DNA of 64,000 nucleotides from Acetobacterium sp965140355 (GCA_965140355.1 OZ223191.1:1-64000); one strand, 5' to 3'. Positions 54,809 to 64,000 are shown, counted from the stretch's first letter. Notes: generated from the sequence alone by a model not told the origin. Made by a program: numbers and translations.

Positions 54809-57667
54809 TTAATATTTATCCATGTCATCAAGTATTATTGTTGGTTCTGGTTGCGGTGAATTGTTTTTTTTTGGTGCTTTGACAGGGGTTGGTTTTTGAG
54901 TGGTGCTATTGCCTTCTGCTTTTATTTTAAAAGCATCGACCATATTTTTAAGCATTTCAGCTTGTCCTGAAAGTTCCTCACTGGCAGCTGCGCTTTCTTC
55001 AGCAGTAGCAGAGTTGGTTTGAACAACCTGAGAAACTTGTTCAATTCCTTGAGTAATTTGGGCGATTTCGGAGGCTTGATCATTGGAAGCCTGAGCAATG
55101 GTTCCGACTAATCCGGCGACCTTGTCAATCTGATTTAAAATTTCTTTGAGACTTTCAGCAGTATCATCAGCAATCTTGGTGCCAACGCTGACCTTTTCGA
55201 TGGAACCTTCGATTAAGCCGGTGGTTTCTTTAGCAGCTTCGGCACTTCGGGCAGCCAGTGATCGAACTTCCTCAGCAACGACGGCAAAACCTTTGCCATG
55301 CTGACCAGCCCGAGCAGCTTCGACAGCTGCATTAAGCGCTAAAATATTTGTCTGGAAGGCAATGTCATCAATAACTTTGATGATTTTTGAGATATTATTG
55401 GAAGAGTCGTTGATGTCACCCATTGCCTCAATCATCGTGGCCATTTGAGTATTTCCTTTTTCAGCGTTACTACGAACATCTACGGATAATTCGTTGGCCT
55501 GGTTAGCGTTCATGGCATTACGCTTGGTTTCAGCAGCAACTTCTTCAATTGACGCGGTTAATTCCTGAATGGCGCTAGCCTGTTCGGTGGTACCTTGGGA
55601 TAATGCTTGACCACCATCAGAAATTTGTTTGGCCCCCATGTCTACTTGACCGGCAGCGACATTAATTTCGTTCATCGTTTGGCTAAGGGTGCTGGTAATA
55701 CCATTAAGGGCTAATTTGATGGCTTGGAAATCGCCCAGATAATCAGAAGTGATATGTTGATTAAGATTGCCTTCTCCCATTTCTTCAAGGGTGGAAGTAA
55801 TTTCATCGACGTATTGCTTTAAGAAAGCAACCGTTTGGTTCATGCTATCTTTAATTATGGTATAGTCACCATTATAATTTCCCACCATTCCAGTTTCCAG
55901 GTTTCCTTGCGAGAGCTCATTTAAGGTGGCTGAAGCTTCCTGGATTGGTTTGACAACAGCATCGAGAGTCGCATTGACACCATCGACAATACGAGCGAAA
56001 TCGCCATAATGGTGACTAATATCGGCTCTGGTATCCAATTGTCCATCAATTCCGGCTTGAGCCAGCATGATGGTATCACTAATCATATTGTTAATGGAGC
56101 TTTTTACAGCGGTTAAACTCTTAACGATTTCATTAAACTGGGCACTCACTTCAGCGGTATATTCATCGGCTTCACCAATTGCCATATCAAAGTCTAAATT
56201 TCCTTCGGACAAACGCATCAGGTTGCTTTCGAGTCGCTTCACTTCATTATTGGTATAATCTCTGACCCGGATAATCGGAGTTAAATCGGTAACAACTTCG
56301 ACAAATCCGATATTTTCGCCTTTAGCATTTTTTAGATAGGCGGTATCTTGTTTGTTACTACGGCCGACCCACTCAAAATAACTGTCGCTTAAACCTTGAT
56401 CGACTAGACGTCGGATACCACAGCCGTCGGTTCGGCAAATATCTGCATTAGCGTTGTAGCAATCCATTCCACAAGCTGAATCACGATCGTTGATAACGCC
56501 ATTGGCAATCATTAAATCTTCAAATGGTTTATTCATAAACGTCCATTTCATATTATTATCGGTGACATGAATGGGAAATGGTACCGCATCAATGATCGCT
56601 TCATACCAAACCATTTTATCAACAACCGTGTCTAAGGTAGCATTGACACCCTCAAGAATTTCTTTGTAACCACCATTAAAGGCGTTAACGTCGCCGCGGG
56701 TATGCCATTCGCCAGCGATTGCGGCATTTGAAAGCATGGTTGCTTCAGTAATCAGGTTTCGGATCGTTTCGATGGTTAGTTTGAGCGCTGGTGCCAGTTC
56801 ATCTTTGGAATCTCGTGGTTCAACATTGGCACTGACATTGCCATTGGAGATCTGGTTCATGGCACCAATGATATCGGTTTGGATATCGTCAGAGAAGGTA
56901 TCCATCGATTGGGCCATTTCACCAATTTCGTCCTTACGATCCATATTAAGACGGATCGAAAAATGTCCTAAGCTCATTTCTTTGATCATTTGATTAGCAG
57001 CCCCTAATGGTTTACTGATAAGCGAACGAAGAATCAGCCCGAAAGCAATAGCTACAATAAAGGAGAGAGCAGTGACAATCTCCAGAATAGTTACAGCCGA
57101 ATTTCCCTGCAGTGTAACCGCATCTTCCTTGACTTTGGCTTCATCCAATTTCATCGGCACAAGTTTATTAATTGTGTCCATTACTGTAGTTGCAGCCATC
57201 TCGTAAGATCCGGTATCAGCCATTAAAGCGAAAGCTTCAGCATCGCGGTTTTCCAGAGCCAGAGCTTTTACTTTTTTAAATTCCTCAGCTAAAACTTTTC
57301 GTGATGTAACGAGTTCATCATAGACTGCACGCATCTCAGGATCGACAATGGTTGTCTCAAAAGCGGCTGCGGCTTCATCGATTTCATTATTGCGGATCGT
57401 CACTTTATCGGCATTTGACTGGATTAATTCCTGACTATTCTCAATGATCATATCTCTTACGATCACGCGCATGCGCTGATAGGACGTAGAGATTTGGCCA
57501 ACCTCGGCAATTGGTACGGTCATATTTTCGTATAATTCGGTATCTGAATCGTTAAGACTCTGAAGATTAATAATTCCTACAAGACCGACGATCCCCGTTA
57601 TGAGCGCGAGAATGATGAAGCTCACCATTAATTTTGCCCCAATTTTCATATTGTACAACCATTTCAT
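54809..57667 (-). CDS. Methyl-accepting chemotaxis protein with four-helix sensor, Cys-rich PAS and repeated HAMP-like segments
   Basis: A 952-residue receptor. N-terminal helix (about 10-32), extracellular four-helix-bundle (4HB_MCP) sensor, second helix (about 193-215), HAMP, then a cytoplasmic PAS-like domain (about 350-460) with a Cys cluster ('GMDCYNANADICRTDGCGIR': C-x3-C-x7-C-x4-C including the preceding Cys). Several HAMP-like repeats follow ('GNLETGMVGNYNGDYTIIKD', 'GNLNQHITSDYLGDFQAIKL'), then the signalling domain with the tip 'NAAVEAARAGQHGKGFAVVA'. The C-terminus has a linker but no NWETF-type methylesterase tether. It should pass a signal to CheW/CheA. The domain build is shared with the next gene. 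Confidence 0.92.
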   Translation of the reverse strand: MKWLYNMKIGAKLMVSFIILALITGIVGLVGIINLQSLNDSDTELYENMTVPIAEVGQISTSYQRMRVIVRDMIIENSQELIQSNADKVTIRNNEIDEAAAAFETTIVDPEMRAVYDELVTSRKVLAEEFKKVKALALENRDAEAFALMADTGSYEMAATTVMDTINKLVPMKLDEAKVKEDAVTLQGNSAVTILEIVTALSFIVAIAFGLILRSLISKPLGAANQMIKEMSLGHFSIRLNMDRKDEIGEMAQSMDTFSDDIQTDIIGAMNQISNGNVSANVEPRDSKDELAPALKLTIETIRNLITEATMLSNAAIAGEWHTRGDVNAFNGGYKEILEGVNATLDTVVDKMVWYEAIIDAVPFPIHVTDNNMKWTFMNKPFEDLMIANGVINDRDSACGMDCYNANADICRTDGCGIRRLVDQGLSDSYFEWVGRSNKQDTAYLKNAKGENIGFVEVVTDLTPIIRVRDYTNNEVKRLESNLMRLSEGNLDFDMAIGEADEYTAEVSAQFNEIVKSLTAVKSSINNMISDTIMLAQAGIDGQLDTRADISHHYGDFARIVDGVNATLDAVVKPIQEASATLNELSQGNLETGMVGNYNGDYTIIKDSMNQTVAFLKQYVDEITSTLEEMGEGNLNQHITSDYLGDFQAIKLALNGITSTLSQTMNEINVAAGQVDMGAKQISDGGQALSQGTTEQASAIQELTASIEEVAAETKRNAMNANQANELSVDVRSNAEKGNTQMATMIEAMGDINDSSNNISKIIKVIDDIAFQTNILALNAAVEAARAGQHGKGFAVVAEEVRSLAARSAEAAKETTGLIEGSIEKVSVGTKIADDTAESLKEILNQIDKVAGLVGTIAQASNDQASEIAQITQGIEQVSQVVQTNSATAEESAAASEELSGQAEMLKNMVDAFKIKAEGNSTTQKPTPVKAPKKNNSPQPEPTIILDDMDKY

Positions 57668-57708
57668 TTTGATACCCTCCCCATTTCAAGCATAAATTTT
57701 CCCTCTTC

Positions 57709-57725
57709 TGGGTACTGTCTACCCA
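57709..57725. promoter_or_regulatory. Palindrome upstream of the chemoreceptor gene
   Basis: TGGGTA-CTGTC-TACCCA is a perfect 6+6 inverted repeat with a 5-base spacer, about 42 bases upstream of the ATG of the gene at 54809-57667. It may be a regulator-binding site. Confidence 0.4.
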
Positions 57726-57919
57726 AATAAAATAAACTATAACAGAATAATCGAATAAAATAATTTCTAAATAAAATTGTTAGATAATTAACGGACATAC
57801 AGCTTGGTTAGCTTTTGTCAGCAAAACCAAAAGGATTATTTAAAAAATGATAAACTTCTTTTGCAAAAAGCATTTTGATCAATGATTTTTAGTTGAAAGT
57901 ACTGACAAAAGGGGAGTAA

Positions 57920-60900
57920 TTAGTATGGATCATCATCTAAAGAAATTTCCGGCAATACTGATTTTCCAGAAATAGGGGTTTTGGGCGTTGCCGCTGTGGT
58001 TCTTTCAAATGGCGCTTGGGTGATAGTTTTGACTTTAAAGGTATCGACCATTTCTTTTAGCATTTCCGCTTGACCAGATAGTTCTTCACTGGCGGCAGCG
58101 CTTTCTTCGGCGGTGGCCGAATTGGTCTGGACGACTTGGGAAACCTGTTCAATACCTTGGGTAATTTGGGCAATTTCGGAGGCTTGTTCATTCGAAGCCT
58201 GAGCGATGTCGCCAATCAGACCAGTAACTTTTTGGATCGCTTCAAGGATTTCTTTGAGACTAATAGCTGTTTCATCGGCAATTTTGGTGCCCATGTTCAC
58301 TTTATCGATGGAACCTTCAATCAGACTGCTTGTTTCCTTGACGGCTTCGGCACTTTTGACGGCCAGATTTCGGACTTCTTGGGCGACAACAGCAAAACCT
58401 TTACCATGCGAACCGGCACGGGCCGCTTCGACAGCGGCATTCAAGGCCAGAATATTGGTCTGGAAGGCGATGTCATCAATGACTTTAATAATTTTGGAAA
58501 TATTATTGGAAGACAAATTAATGTCATCCATAGCGGCAATCATTTTTGTCATTTGGGTATTGCCGGCTTCCGCATAGGTGCGAACTTCAAGGGCGCGTTC
58601 ATTGGCATCATTGGCACGGCCAGCGTTTTTCTTTGTTTCAGTGGCAACCTCTTCAATGGAGGCGTTTAATTCTTGGATCGAGCTAGCCTGTTCGGTGGTG
58701 CCTTGGGCTAACGCCTGACCACTGTCGGAAATCTGTCTGGCACCGATGTCAACTTGTTCAGCAGCTACATCAATGTCTGTCATGGTAGCGCTGAGGTTGG
58801 TATTGATATCATTAAGGGCCGTTTTTATCGCTTGGAAATCACCTAAATATTCGGTAGTAATTTCATGATCCAAGTTGCCGCGGCCCATTTCTTCCAGCGT
58901 ACTGGTTATTTCGATAACATAGCGATTTAAGAAGTCAATAGTTTGATTCAAGGCGTCTTTAATTTGCGTATGATCGCCACAATATTGACCTTCCATTTTC
59001 ATACCAAGATTGCCCAGGGATAACTGGGTGAGTGTTGCAGAGGCTTCCTTAATCGGGGCAATAACAGCGTCCAGAGTTTGATTAAAGCCAATTACGATTT
59101 TACCAAATTCACCGGGGAATCGTGAGACATCGCCGCGGTTACTCAGATTACCTTCAACGGCTATATCAGCCATTTGTTTAGTTTCATTCACCAGCGCGAT
59201 AATAGTCTGGATCATGCCGACCAAGGCCGGAATCAACGTATCGTTAGCGCTACGTTTGCCGATTTTAGAAAGTCCTTCCAGATCACTCATATCGCCATTG
59301 GCGACATGGCTTGCAATGGCGACAATACGATTTAATTGATCATGGACAGCATTGATGGAGTGGGCGATTTCAGAGTAAATGCCCAGATAATTAGTTGGCA
59401 TTTTTTCAGAAAGATCATTTAACCGCATTTGACCAAGCACGCGGTTGCTTTCTTTAAGGGCCTCCAACCCGTCAATACAGGCATTGATACTATTTTTTAA
59501 AGTATTGAAGTCGCCATTATAGGTAGTTGTAATTTTTTCCGGGATTTGTCCTTTGCCGATGCGCTCGACATAATCGACAGCGACATTAAGAGGACCAACC
59601 ACAGCGTCAAGGGTTTCATTGACACCAATGACAATATCTTTAAAGCCGCCATTGAAGGAATCAGCATCGCCCCGCGTGGAAAGTTCACCGGCAACACCAG
59701 CTTGGGCCAGTAGGGCTGTTTCGGCAATTAAACCACGAATCGATTCAATCGTTTTCTTAAGAGCCGGTTTGATTTCGTCGCGATCATCATTGACGTTAAT
59801 GTCAACGGAGACATCGCCATTTGAGATCTGGTTCATGACTGCAATTACTTCAGTTTGCAGATTATCGGCAAAATTGTCCATCACCAGAGCCATCTCTCCG
59901 ATTTCATCATTGCTATCCATGTTAAGGCGTGTGCTTAAGTGACCAAGGCCCATTTCTTTGATCATATGATTGACTAACTTAATGGGGCCGCTAATTCGTT
60001 TAGCAATGAAATAACAAAGGATTAGACTAAAAGCCAGAACAACAATAGAAATGAGAACACTGTTAAAGATGGCACCGGGAAGGGCAGCTAGAACTTCGGC
60101 GGAGTCAATGGTGAGAAGAACAGTCCAGTCCATTCCCGCCACTTTGGCAAAACCGAGGTAGTACTTCGTGTTATTCAGGGTATAGATAGTTGTTCCATAA
60201 TCTTGCGCCAAGGCCAATGTTAAGGCGCTCCCCAGTCCTTTATAGTTCGGGTCGGTATCGGAGAGGGTAATGGGATTTATCTGATTGACAACATTATCTC
60301 GTTCGGGATGAGAAATAGCGGTACCGGTTGAATCAACAATGTAAGTATATCCGGTTTTGCCAAAGTTCATGTTGTCGGTGATATCGTTTAAAAACCAGGC
60401 ATTAGCAACAGCAACCAGAACGCCGGTGATGGTATCGTTTTCATAAATGGGCACCGAATAGGCCATGATTAAGGCGCCGTTATCATCAGGATTGACACTA
60501 ATGACGGGATTCAATGTACCGCGTTTACCAACGCTTGAGTCATGAAAATAATCTCGGGTGGTGATATCGACAATTTGTCCCCGATCGCCATAGCTATCCG
60601 AAAGGTAAAGGTTTCCATTGAGGTCAGCAACCCCAATTCGCAGGAATCGGTTTGAACTACGGACATCATTTTTAAGGATCGTCATTTTTTCATTCATCGG
60701 TATAGTGTTTGAGAAAATCTTATCCCGGGAGGCAATTCCCTCAAGATAAATATAATTTTGTTCGTTTCGGCTGCTGATAATTTCAGCTGAATTTTGAGCT
60801 TGTTTTTGCAACGATTTCTCAGCTTCTGTTACCACGGCTTTAGTTAGCGCCGTGACCGAAATATAGGTAAAAATTGCACAGATAATGAGAATCAACCCGG

Positions 60901-60946
60901 AAAAATAAACCATCAGTTTTGTTCGAATGCCTTTCATATACATCAC
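57920..60946 (-). CDS. Methyl-accepting chemotaxis protein with dCache sensor
   Basis: A 1008-residue receptor. N-terminal helix (about 8-30), a large double-Cache extracellular domain (about 35-295; 'RFLRIGVADLNGNLYLSDSY', 'YTYIVDSTGTAISHPERDNV'), second helix (about 300-322), HAMP and several further HAMP-like repeats, then a signalling domain almost equal to that of the neighbouring receptor (tip 'ALNAAVEAARAGSHGKGFAV'; 'QVVQTNSATAEESAAASEEL' is shared exactly). dCache domains bind small organic ligands outside the cell. The two receptors are paralogues with different sensors. No CheW or CheA gene is in this window. Confidence 0.93.
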   Translation of the reverse strand: MMYMKGIRTKLMVYFSGLILIICAIFTYISVTALTKAVVTEAEKSLQKQAQNSAEIISSRNEQNYIYLEGIASRDKIFSNTIPMNEKMTILKNDVRSSNRFLRIGVADLNGNLYLSDSYGDRGQIVDITTRDYFHDSSVGKRGTLNPVISVNPDDNGALIMAYSVPIYENDTITGVLVAVANAWFLNDITDNMNFGKTGYTYIVDSTGTAISHPERDNVVNQINPITLSDTDPNYKGLGSALTLALAQDYGTTIYTLNNTKYYLGFAKVAGMDWTVLLTIDSAEVLAALPGAIFNSVLISIVVLAFSLILCYFIAKRISGPIKLVNHMIKEMGLGHLSTRLNMDSNDEIGEMALVMDNFADNLQTEVIAVMNQISNGDVSVDINVNDDRDEIKPALKKTIESIRGLIAETALLAQAGVAGELSTRGDADSFNGGFKDIVIGVNETLDAVVGPLNVAVDYVERIGKGQIPEKITTTYNGDFNTLKNSINACIDGLEALKESNRVLGQMRLNDLSEKMPTNYLGIYSEIAHSINAVHDQLNRIVAIASHVANGDMSDLEGLSKIGKRSANDTLIPALVGMIQTIIALVNETKQMADIAVEGNLSNRGDVSRFPGEFGKIVIGFNQTLDAVIAPIKEASATLTQLSLGNLGMKMEGQYCGDHTQIKDALNQTIDFLNRYVIEITSTLEEMGRGNLDHEITTEYLGDFQAIKTALNDINTNLSATMTDIDVAAEQVDIGARQISDSGQALAQGTTEQASSIQELNASIEEVATETKKNAGRANDANERALEVRTYAEAGNTQMTKMIAAMDDINLSSNNISKIIKVIDDIAFQTNILALNAAVEAARAGSHGKGFAVVAQEVRNLAVKSAEAVKETSSLIEGSIDKVNMGTKIADETAISLKEILEAIQKVTGLIGDIAQASNEQASEIAQITQGIEQVSQVVQTNSATAEESAAASEELSGQAEMLKEMVDTFKVKTITQAPFERTTAATPKTPISGKSVLPEISLDDDPY

Positions 60947-61354
60947 CTCATTAGATAAATAAAATTTTATATTTATAATTTAAATTGTGTTTTAGGGTCA
61001 ATTAAATCTTTTTTTATAGGATACTTACCTTTAGATTGAGGAACAATGGTCAATTTGGTTATCTTAAGGGATTATTTTAGATTAGATACCCTATAAAAAA
61101 CTGAATATTCAGTCTGGCGGAGTATGAATAAAATAATCAGATAACATTATTCATTTTTAAAAATCAGAAAAATGTCAAAAGTTATATGGTAAAACTTAAG
61201 TTGAAGATGAAAAAAGAAATAGACATATTTTCAGCAATTTGGTAAGATGTGCATAATAGTAAAAATGGGAATTTATCGAAAATTGAGCCATCGCTCAAGA
61301 TATTTATTCGGCCGGGCATTTTTGATGCTTAAGTTAAAATTAGAGGAGGATAAA
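60947..61354. other. Intergenic region with the pspA promoter
   Basis: TAGACA (61220-61225) and TAAGAT (61243-61248) with a 17-base spacer should drive pspA. An in-frame extension of pspA to 61247 would start inside this promoter and is not used. Nothing else is visible in these AT-rich bases. Confidence 0.6.
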
Positions 61355-62023
61355 ATGGCAATTTTTGAACGTCTTGGAGATCTATTAAAAGCTAATGTTA
61401 ACGACCTGTTGGACAAGGCAGAAGATCCGGAAAAAATGGTAAAACAGATTATCATTGATATGGAAGCACAGGTCAATAGTGCGACGCAGGCTCTTGGTGC
61501 GGCGATGGGCAGTGAAAAACAGGCGTTAAAGCAATTGGAATCGGCAAAAGCAGCGTCAGAAGACTGGAGCAAAAAAGCAAAAACGGCATTGTTAGCGGGG
61601 AATGAAGAATTAGCTAAAAAAGCATTGGCTCAAAAAACCAGCGTGGATGGAGATTTAGTCCAATTTCAGGCGGCCTATGATTCGATGAGCATGCAAGTTG
61701 GTCAGTTGAAAGATCAGGTGCGGCAGTTGAAATCCAAACTTGAAGAAGCACGGATGAAGCAGAATATGCTGATTGCCCGTTCCAAAATGGCTGATGCCCA
61801 AAAAAATGTCAGCACTTCTTTAAATAGTACCGACAGTAGCAGTGCCTTTACAAAATTGGATAAAATGGAGCAAAAAGTTAATGCTAAGGAAGCGGAAGCG
61901 CAAGCCTTTACAGAAATGGCGGGAGAAAATACCAGTCTTGACGATGAGTTTGAAGCGTTAGAGAAACAGACGGCAGTTGATGACGAACTTGCTAAACTAA
62001 AAGCTGAGTTGGGAATAAGCTAA
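61355..62023 (+). CDS. pspA: PspA/IM30 family membrane-stress protein
   Basis: A 222-residue helical protein starting 'MAIFERLGDLLKANVNDLLD', the amphipathic helix that binds membranes, then 'AEDPEKMVKQIIIDMEAQV' and a long coiled coil, exactly the PspA/Vipp1 pattern. Known members assemble as ESCRT-III-like rods that support damaged membranes. ATG at 61355 follows AGAGGAGG. The next gene begins 4 bases after the stop, so the two are co-transcribed. No PspF-type activator or sigma-54 site is apparent. Confidence 0.95.
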   Translation: MAIFERLGDLLKANVNDLLDKAEDPEKMVKQIIIDMEAQVNSATQALGAAMGSEKQALKQLESAKAASEDWSKKAKTALLAGNEELAKKALAQKTSVDGDLVQFQAAYDSMSMQVGQLKDQVRQLKSKLEEARMKQNMLIARSKMADAQKNVSTSLNSTDSSSAFTKLDKMEQKVNAKEAEAQAFTEMAGENTSLDDEFEALEKQTAVDDELAKLKAELGIS

Positions 62024-62027
62024 AACA

Positions 62028-62813
62028 ATGGCTATTATTATTGGATTATTAATTATCATTGCAGGAATTTTTTATGCTGTTTATGTTTATCGTAAAAATA
62101 CCAATAAAGTACAGGAAATTCAGTTTCAACAAACAACCTGTATTAAAGATGTTTTGGACATTGTTGGCGACCTATCCAGTTTAGATGAAAATTATCGACA
62201 TTATAGCGAGGTAAAAGGTCAATTGCATAGTGTTTCAGGTAATGTTGAAGCACCATTTTCACAGCGTCCGGTAGCTTATTATGAAAATGAAGTTTATTCG
62301 GTTCATGAAGAAACGCGAACAGAACGTGATGATAAAGGTAACACCCGAACCGTTACTGATAAAGTCGAGACGTCTTTATCCAGTGAAAAAAGCCCGGTGG
62401 AAGTTTATTTGTCAGATAGTAGCTCAGACGAAAAAGTTTACATCGATTTGGCTAGTTTTGGTAATGATGTTGATTTAATGCCGGGATGTAATCGGATGGA
62501 ATCAAAAGATTCGGATTGGGTGAGAAATAACTTTAATTTCAGTGTAAATCAAAATAGAGGTTCACGTTTTTTAGGTTATCGTTTTTTTGAAGAAATTTTA
62601 CCGGAAGACCAACCGATGTATATTTTGGGAGAGATTCACAAACGCGGGAATCGACTTTATGTCGGCCGCTCGGTAGCTGCCAAAAAACCATCACATGTGA
62701 CCTATAAATCCGAAGACGAGTTGTTGGATGATATCAAAAAAGAAAAACTCGTTGCCATTGGGATCGGTGTGGCTGGTGTTGTTGTTGGAATTGCGGTCAT
62801 GTTTTTATTTTAG
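62028..62813 (+). CDS. GIDE-domain membrane protein
   Basis: A 261-residue protein with membrane helices at each end (about 2-20 and 241-261) and a central domain of about 160 residues. The domain fits the bacterial GIDE family, named from the inner part of the MUL1 E3 ligase: 'GQLHSVSGNVEAPFSQRPVAYYENEVY', 'DVDLMPGC' and 'GYRFFEEILPEDQPMYILGE'. Bacterial members often lie beside LemA or PspA genes. The link to pspA (4-base gap) points to the membrane-stress response. No RING finger is present, so it is not a ubiquitin ligase. Confidence 0.85.
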   Translation: MAIIIGLLIIIAGIFYAVYVYRKNTNKVQEIQFQQTTCIKDVLDIVGDLSSLDENYRHYSEVKGQLHSVSGNVEAPFSQRPVAYYENEVYSVHEETRTERDDKGNTRTVTDKVETSLSSEKSPVEVYLSDSSSDEKVYIDLASFGNDVDLMPGCNRMESKDSDWVRNNFNFSVNQNRGSRFLGYRFFEEILPEDQPMYILGEIHKRGNRLYVGRSVAAKKPSHVTYKSEDELLDDIKKEKLVAIGIGVAGVVVGIAVMFLF

Positions 62814-62826
62814 CAGCGAATATAAC

Positions 62827-62862
62827 AAAACCCAACGAGAATTGATTGTTGGGTTTTGTTTT
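62827..62862 (+). terminator. Terminator of the pspA-GIDE operon
   Basis: AAAACCCAAC (62827-62836) pairs with GTTGGGTTTT (62848-62857), followed by GTTTTTT. Confidence 0.93.
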
Positions 62863-62887
62863 TTGAAGGAAGTTTTCAATGCAATAT

Positions 62888-63367
62888 TTAGTTTTGAGGT
62901 TGCCAATTTTTACAGACATCCAACCACATAACACTATTGGAGTATTTTTCTAATTCTTCAACAGTTAATTCAATGGCACTGTTGCTACTGCCACAGGCAG
63001 GGAAAACGGTCTTGAAGCGCTTGAGCGAATGATCCAGATAAACGCTCACATCATCATTAACGGCAAAAGGGCAGACACCGCCAACCCCATGTCCAACAAG
63101 ACGATCAACCTCATCAGCGGCAAGCATCTTAGCTTTTGCGTTAAAATGCGATTTAAATTTGGCATTGTCAATTTTGGCATCGCCAGCGGTTACGATTAAG
63201 ATACATTGATCACCCAATTTAAACGATAACGTTTTGGCGATCCTTTCGGGTTCACAGCCTAATGCTTGAGCGGCCAGTTCAACCGTTGCCGAAGATGTTT
63301 CGAATTCCTGAATTTGCGAATCAATATTCAATTGTTTAAAATAAGCTCGAACTTTTTCAATTGCCAT
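62888..63367 (-). CDS. YbaK/EbsC-type aminoacyl-tRNA deacylase
   Basis: A 159-residue protein of the YbaK/ProX family, which removes wrongly attached amino acids from tRNA. 'ERIAKTLSFKLGDQCILIV' holds the conserved Lys, and 'GHGVGGVCPFAVND' is the substrate-pocket loop of the family. The C-terminus 'VFPACGSSNSAIELTVEELE' also fits. Cytoplasmic. The ATG has AGGAGC upstream, and the gene lies convergent with the pspA operon. Confidence 0.9.
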   Translation of the reverse strand: MAIEKVRAYFKQLNIDSQIQEFETSSATVELAAQALGCEPERIAKTLSFKLGDQCILIVTAGDAKIDNAKFKSHFNAKAKMLAADEVDRLVGHGVGGVCPFAVNDDVSVYLDHSLKRFKTVFPACGSSNSAIELTVEELEKYSNSVMWLDVCKNWQPQN

Positions 63368-63795
63368 GTTTTTATGCTCCTATTCTTCTGAAAATCAGTG
63401 GTGAAATTGGTGTTTGTCCAATTTTAACATGAAGAAGAATTTTGATCAAATGACAAATAAAAAAACAATGTACCTCGGATCGACACATTGCTTTTTTATA
63501 TTAGGAATGAAAAGAAAAAGGGGAGAGATGTTTATCTCTTGATTAATATACTAAGTCTAAAACCTTTAGTGAAGCTTGAAATTCAGTTAGGTTTAAGAAA
63601 AATTCTAAAGGTGATTTAAACCTAACTTATTATAATAGTTGATAATAAGTTGTTTTAAGGATATAATTAAAAAAATTGAAGGTAATGAAATTAAGGACCT
63701 TAGTATAATTCCAATTCTCCCAAAATGGATTCAAAGGTAAATCGTTTGCGAATAAGCGATCGATCAAAAAAATAAAATCTGAAAGAGGTATATGA
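63368..63795. other. Intergenic region with a candidate operator and an orphan hairpin
   Basis: It holds an orphan hairpin with T-tract (63460-63498; CAATGT with ACATTG) that follows no gene on the plus strand. A perfect inverted repeat TTAGGTTTAA (63587-63596) and TTAAACCTAA (63616-63625) sits just before TATAAT (63631-63636), so it may be a regulator site for the secreted-protein gene. The leader to the next ATG is about 155 bases. Confidence 0.5.
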
Positions 63796-64000
63796 ATGAA
63801 ATTCAAACGAATACTTGTTTTTCTCCTGACATTGGCACTCATTGGAAGTTCATGCCCCCTAGGTGTTTTGGCAGAAAATCAATCGATGGTGATTCAAAGT
63901 CTGGATCAAGTGGCCGAACTGGAAAATAGCTCATCCGTTGATGATCAAATCATTGTTATTTATAAAGATCAGGCCAATATTGGAAATCTGTCTTTAACGG
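63796..64000 (+). CDS. Secreted protein, N-terminal part only (cut by the window edge)
   Basis: 68 residues are visible. A signal peptide (MKFKRILVFLLTLALIGSSC then PLGVLA) ends near AEN and is followed by 'DDQIIVIYKDQANIG', a strand pattern often seen in the propeptide of secreted subtilisin-like proteases; that suggestion is weak. I use the second of two overlapping ATGs (63796), because the first (63792) opens a short unrelated frame; AGAGGT lies 7 bases upstream. Confidence 0.7.
   Translation, partial: MKFKRILVFLLTLALIGSSCPLGVLAENQSMVIQSLDQVAELENSSSVDDQIIVIYKDQANIGNLSLT

Noticed and set aside
57668..57919. Hidden gene between the two chemoreceptors
   Set aside because: No ORF with a ribosome site; only promoter-like sequence and the 17-base palindrome.

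Overview
The window comes from a low-GC, Gram-positive anaerobe. The rRNA, the methyl-transfer genes built around two corrinoid proteins, and the V/A-type ATPase best fit an acetogenic clostridium close to Acetobacterium/Eubacterium. The genus is an inference from gene content; I could not compare the 16S with a database.

Layout. 1-5858: an rRNA operon that enters inside 16S (16S-tRNA-Ala-tRNA-Ile-23S-5S), then tRNAs Asn, Glu, Asp, Thr, Tyr and Lys, with a local duplication that left a truncated tRNA-Lys. 5.9-9.9 kb: a secreted two-repeat protein, then csoR-copA (copper efflux) on the minus strand; the copA ORF ends in a CopZ-like domain with its own start signals. 10.0-18.8 kb: a nine-gene V/A-type ATPase operon. 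18.9-23.7 kb (minus): ACT protein and phenylacetate-CoA-ligase-like enzyme, glutaminyl-tRNA synthetase with a frameshift in an A10 tract, and an M29 aminopeptidase. 24-32.4 kb: zinc-ribbon protein, GIY-YIG protein, K+ channel, a divergent MurT/GatD pair, mnmA, glmM, glmS ribozyme and glmS. 32.8-39.1 kb: a one-carbon module (CobW-type GTPase, His-rich DUF1292 protein, pterin-dependent methyltransferase, two corrinoid proteins, UroD-type methyltransferase, PocR/AraC regulator). 39.1-44.8 kb: flotillin, DUF6273 protein, DbpA-like helicase, Nudix and HD hydrolases. 45-49.6 kb: pstSCAB-phoU behind a clear PhoP box. 49.9-61 kb: signalling (REC-GAF-PAS-GGDEF protein, two large chemotaxis receptors) and small unknown genes. 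61.2-64 kb: PspA with a GIDE-domain protein, YbaK, and the start of a secreted protein cut by the right edge.

How parts work together. glmM and ribozyme-controlled glmS supply amino sugars for the wall, and the MurT/GatD pair just upstream acts on the peptidoglycan stem. That GatD has lost both glutaminase residues, so the pair may not make D-isoglutamine. The methyltransferase cluster would move a methyl group from a substrate such as a methoxyl compound to a corrinoid protein and then to tetrahydrofolate. CsoR should sense copper and control copA.

Most worth following up: (1) the MurT/pseudo-GatD pair; (2) two related palindromic elements, at 6744-6918 and 18793-18932, each lying between two copies of a transcription-terminator hairpin; (3) the A10 frameshift in glnS; (4) the copA/copZ arrangement; (5) a PDZ-like insertion in PstA.
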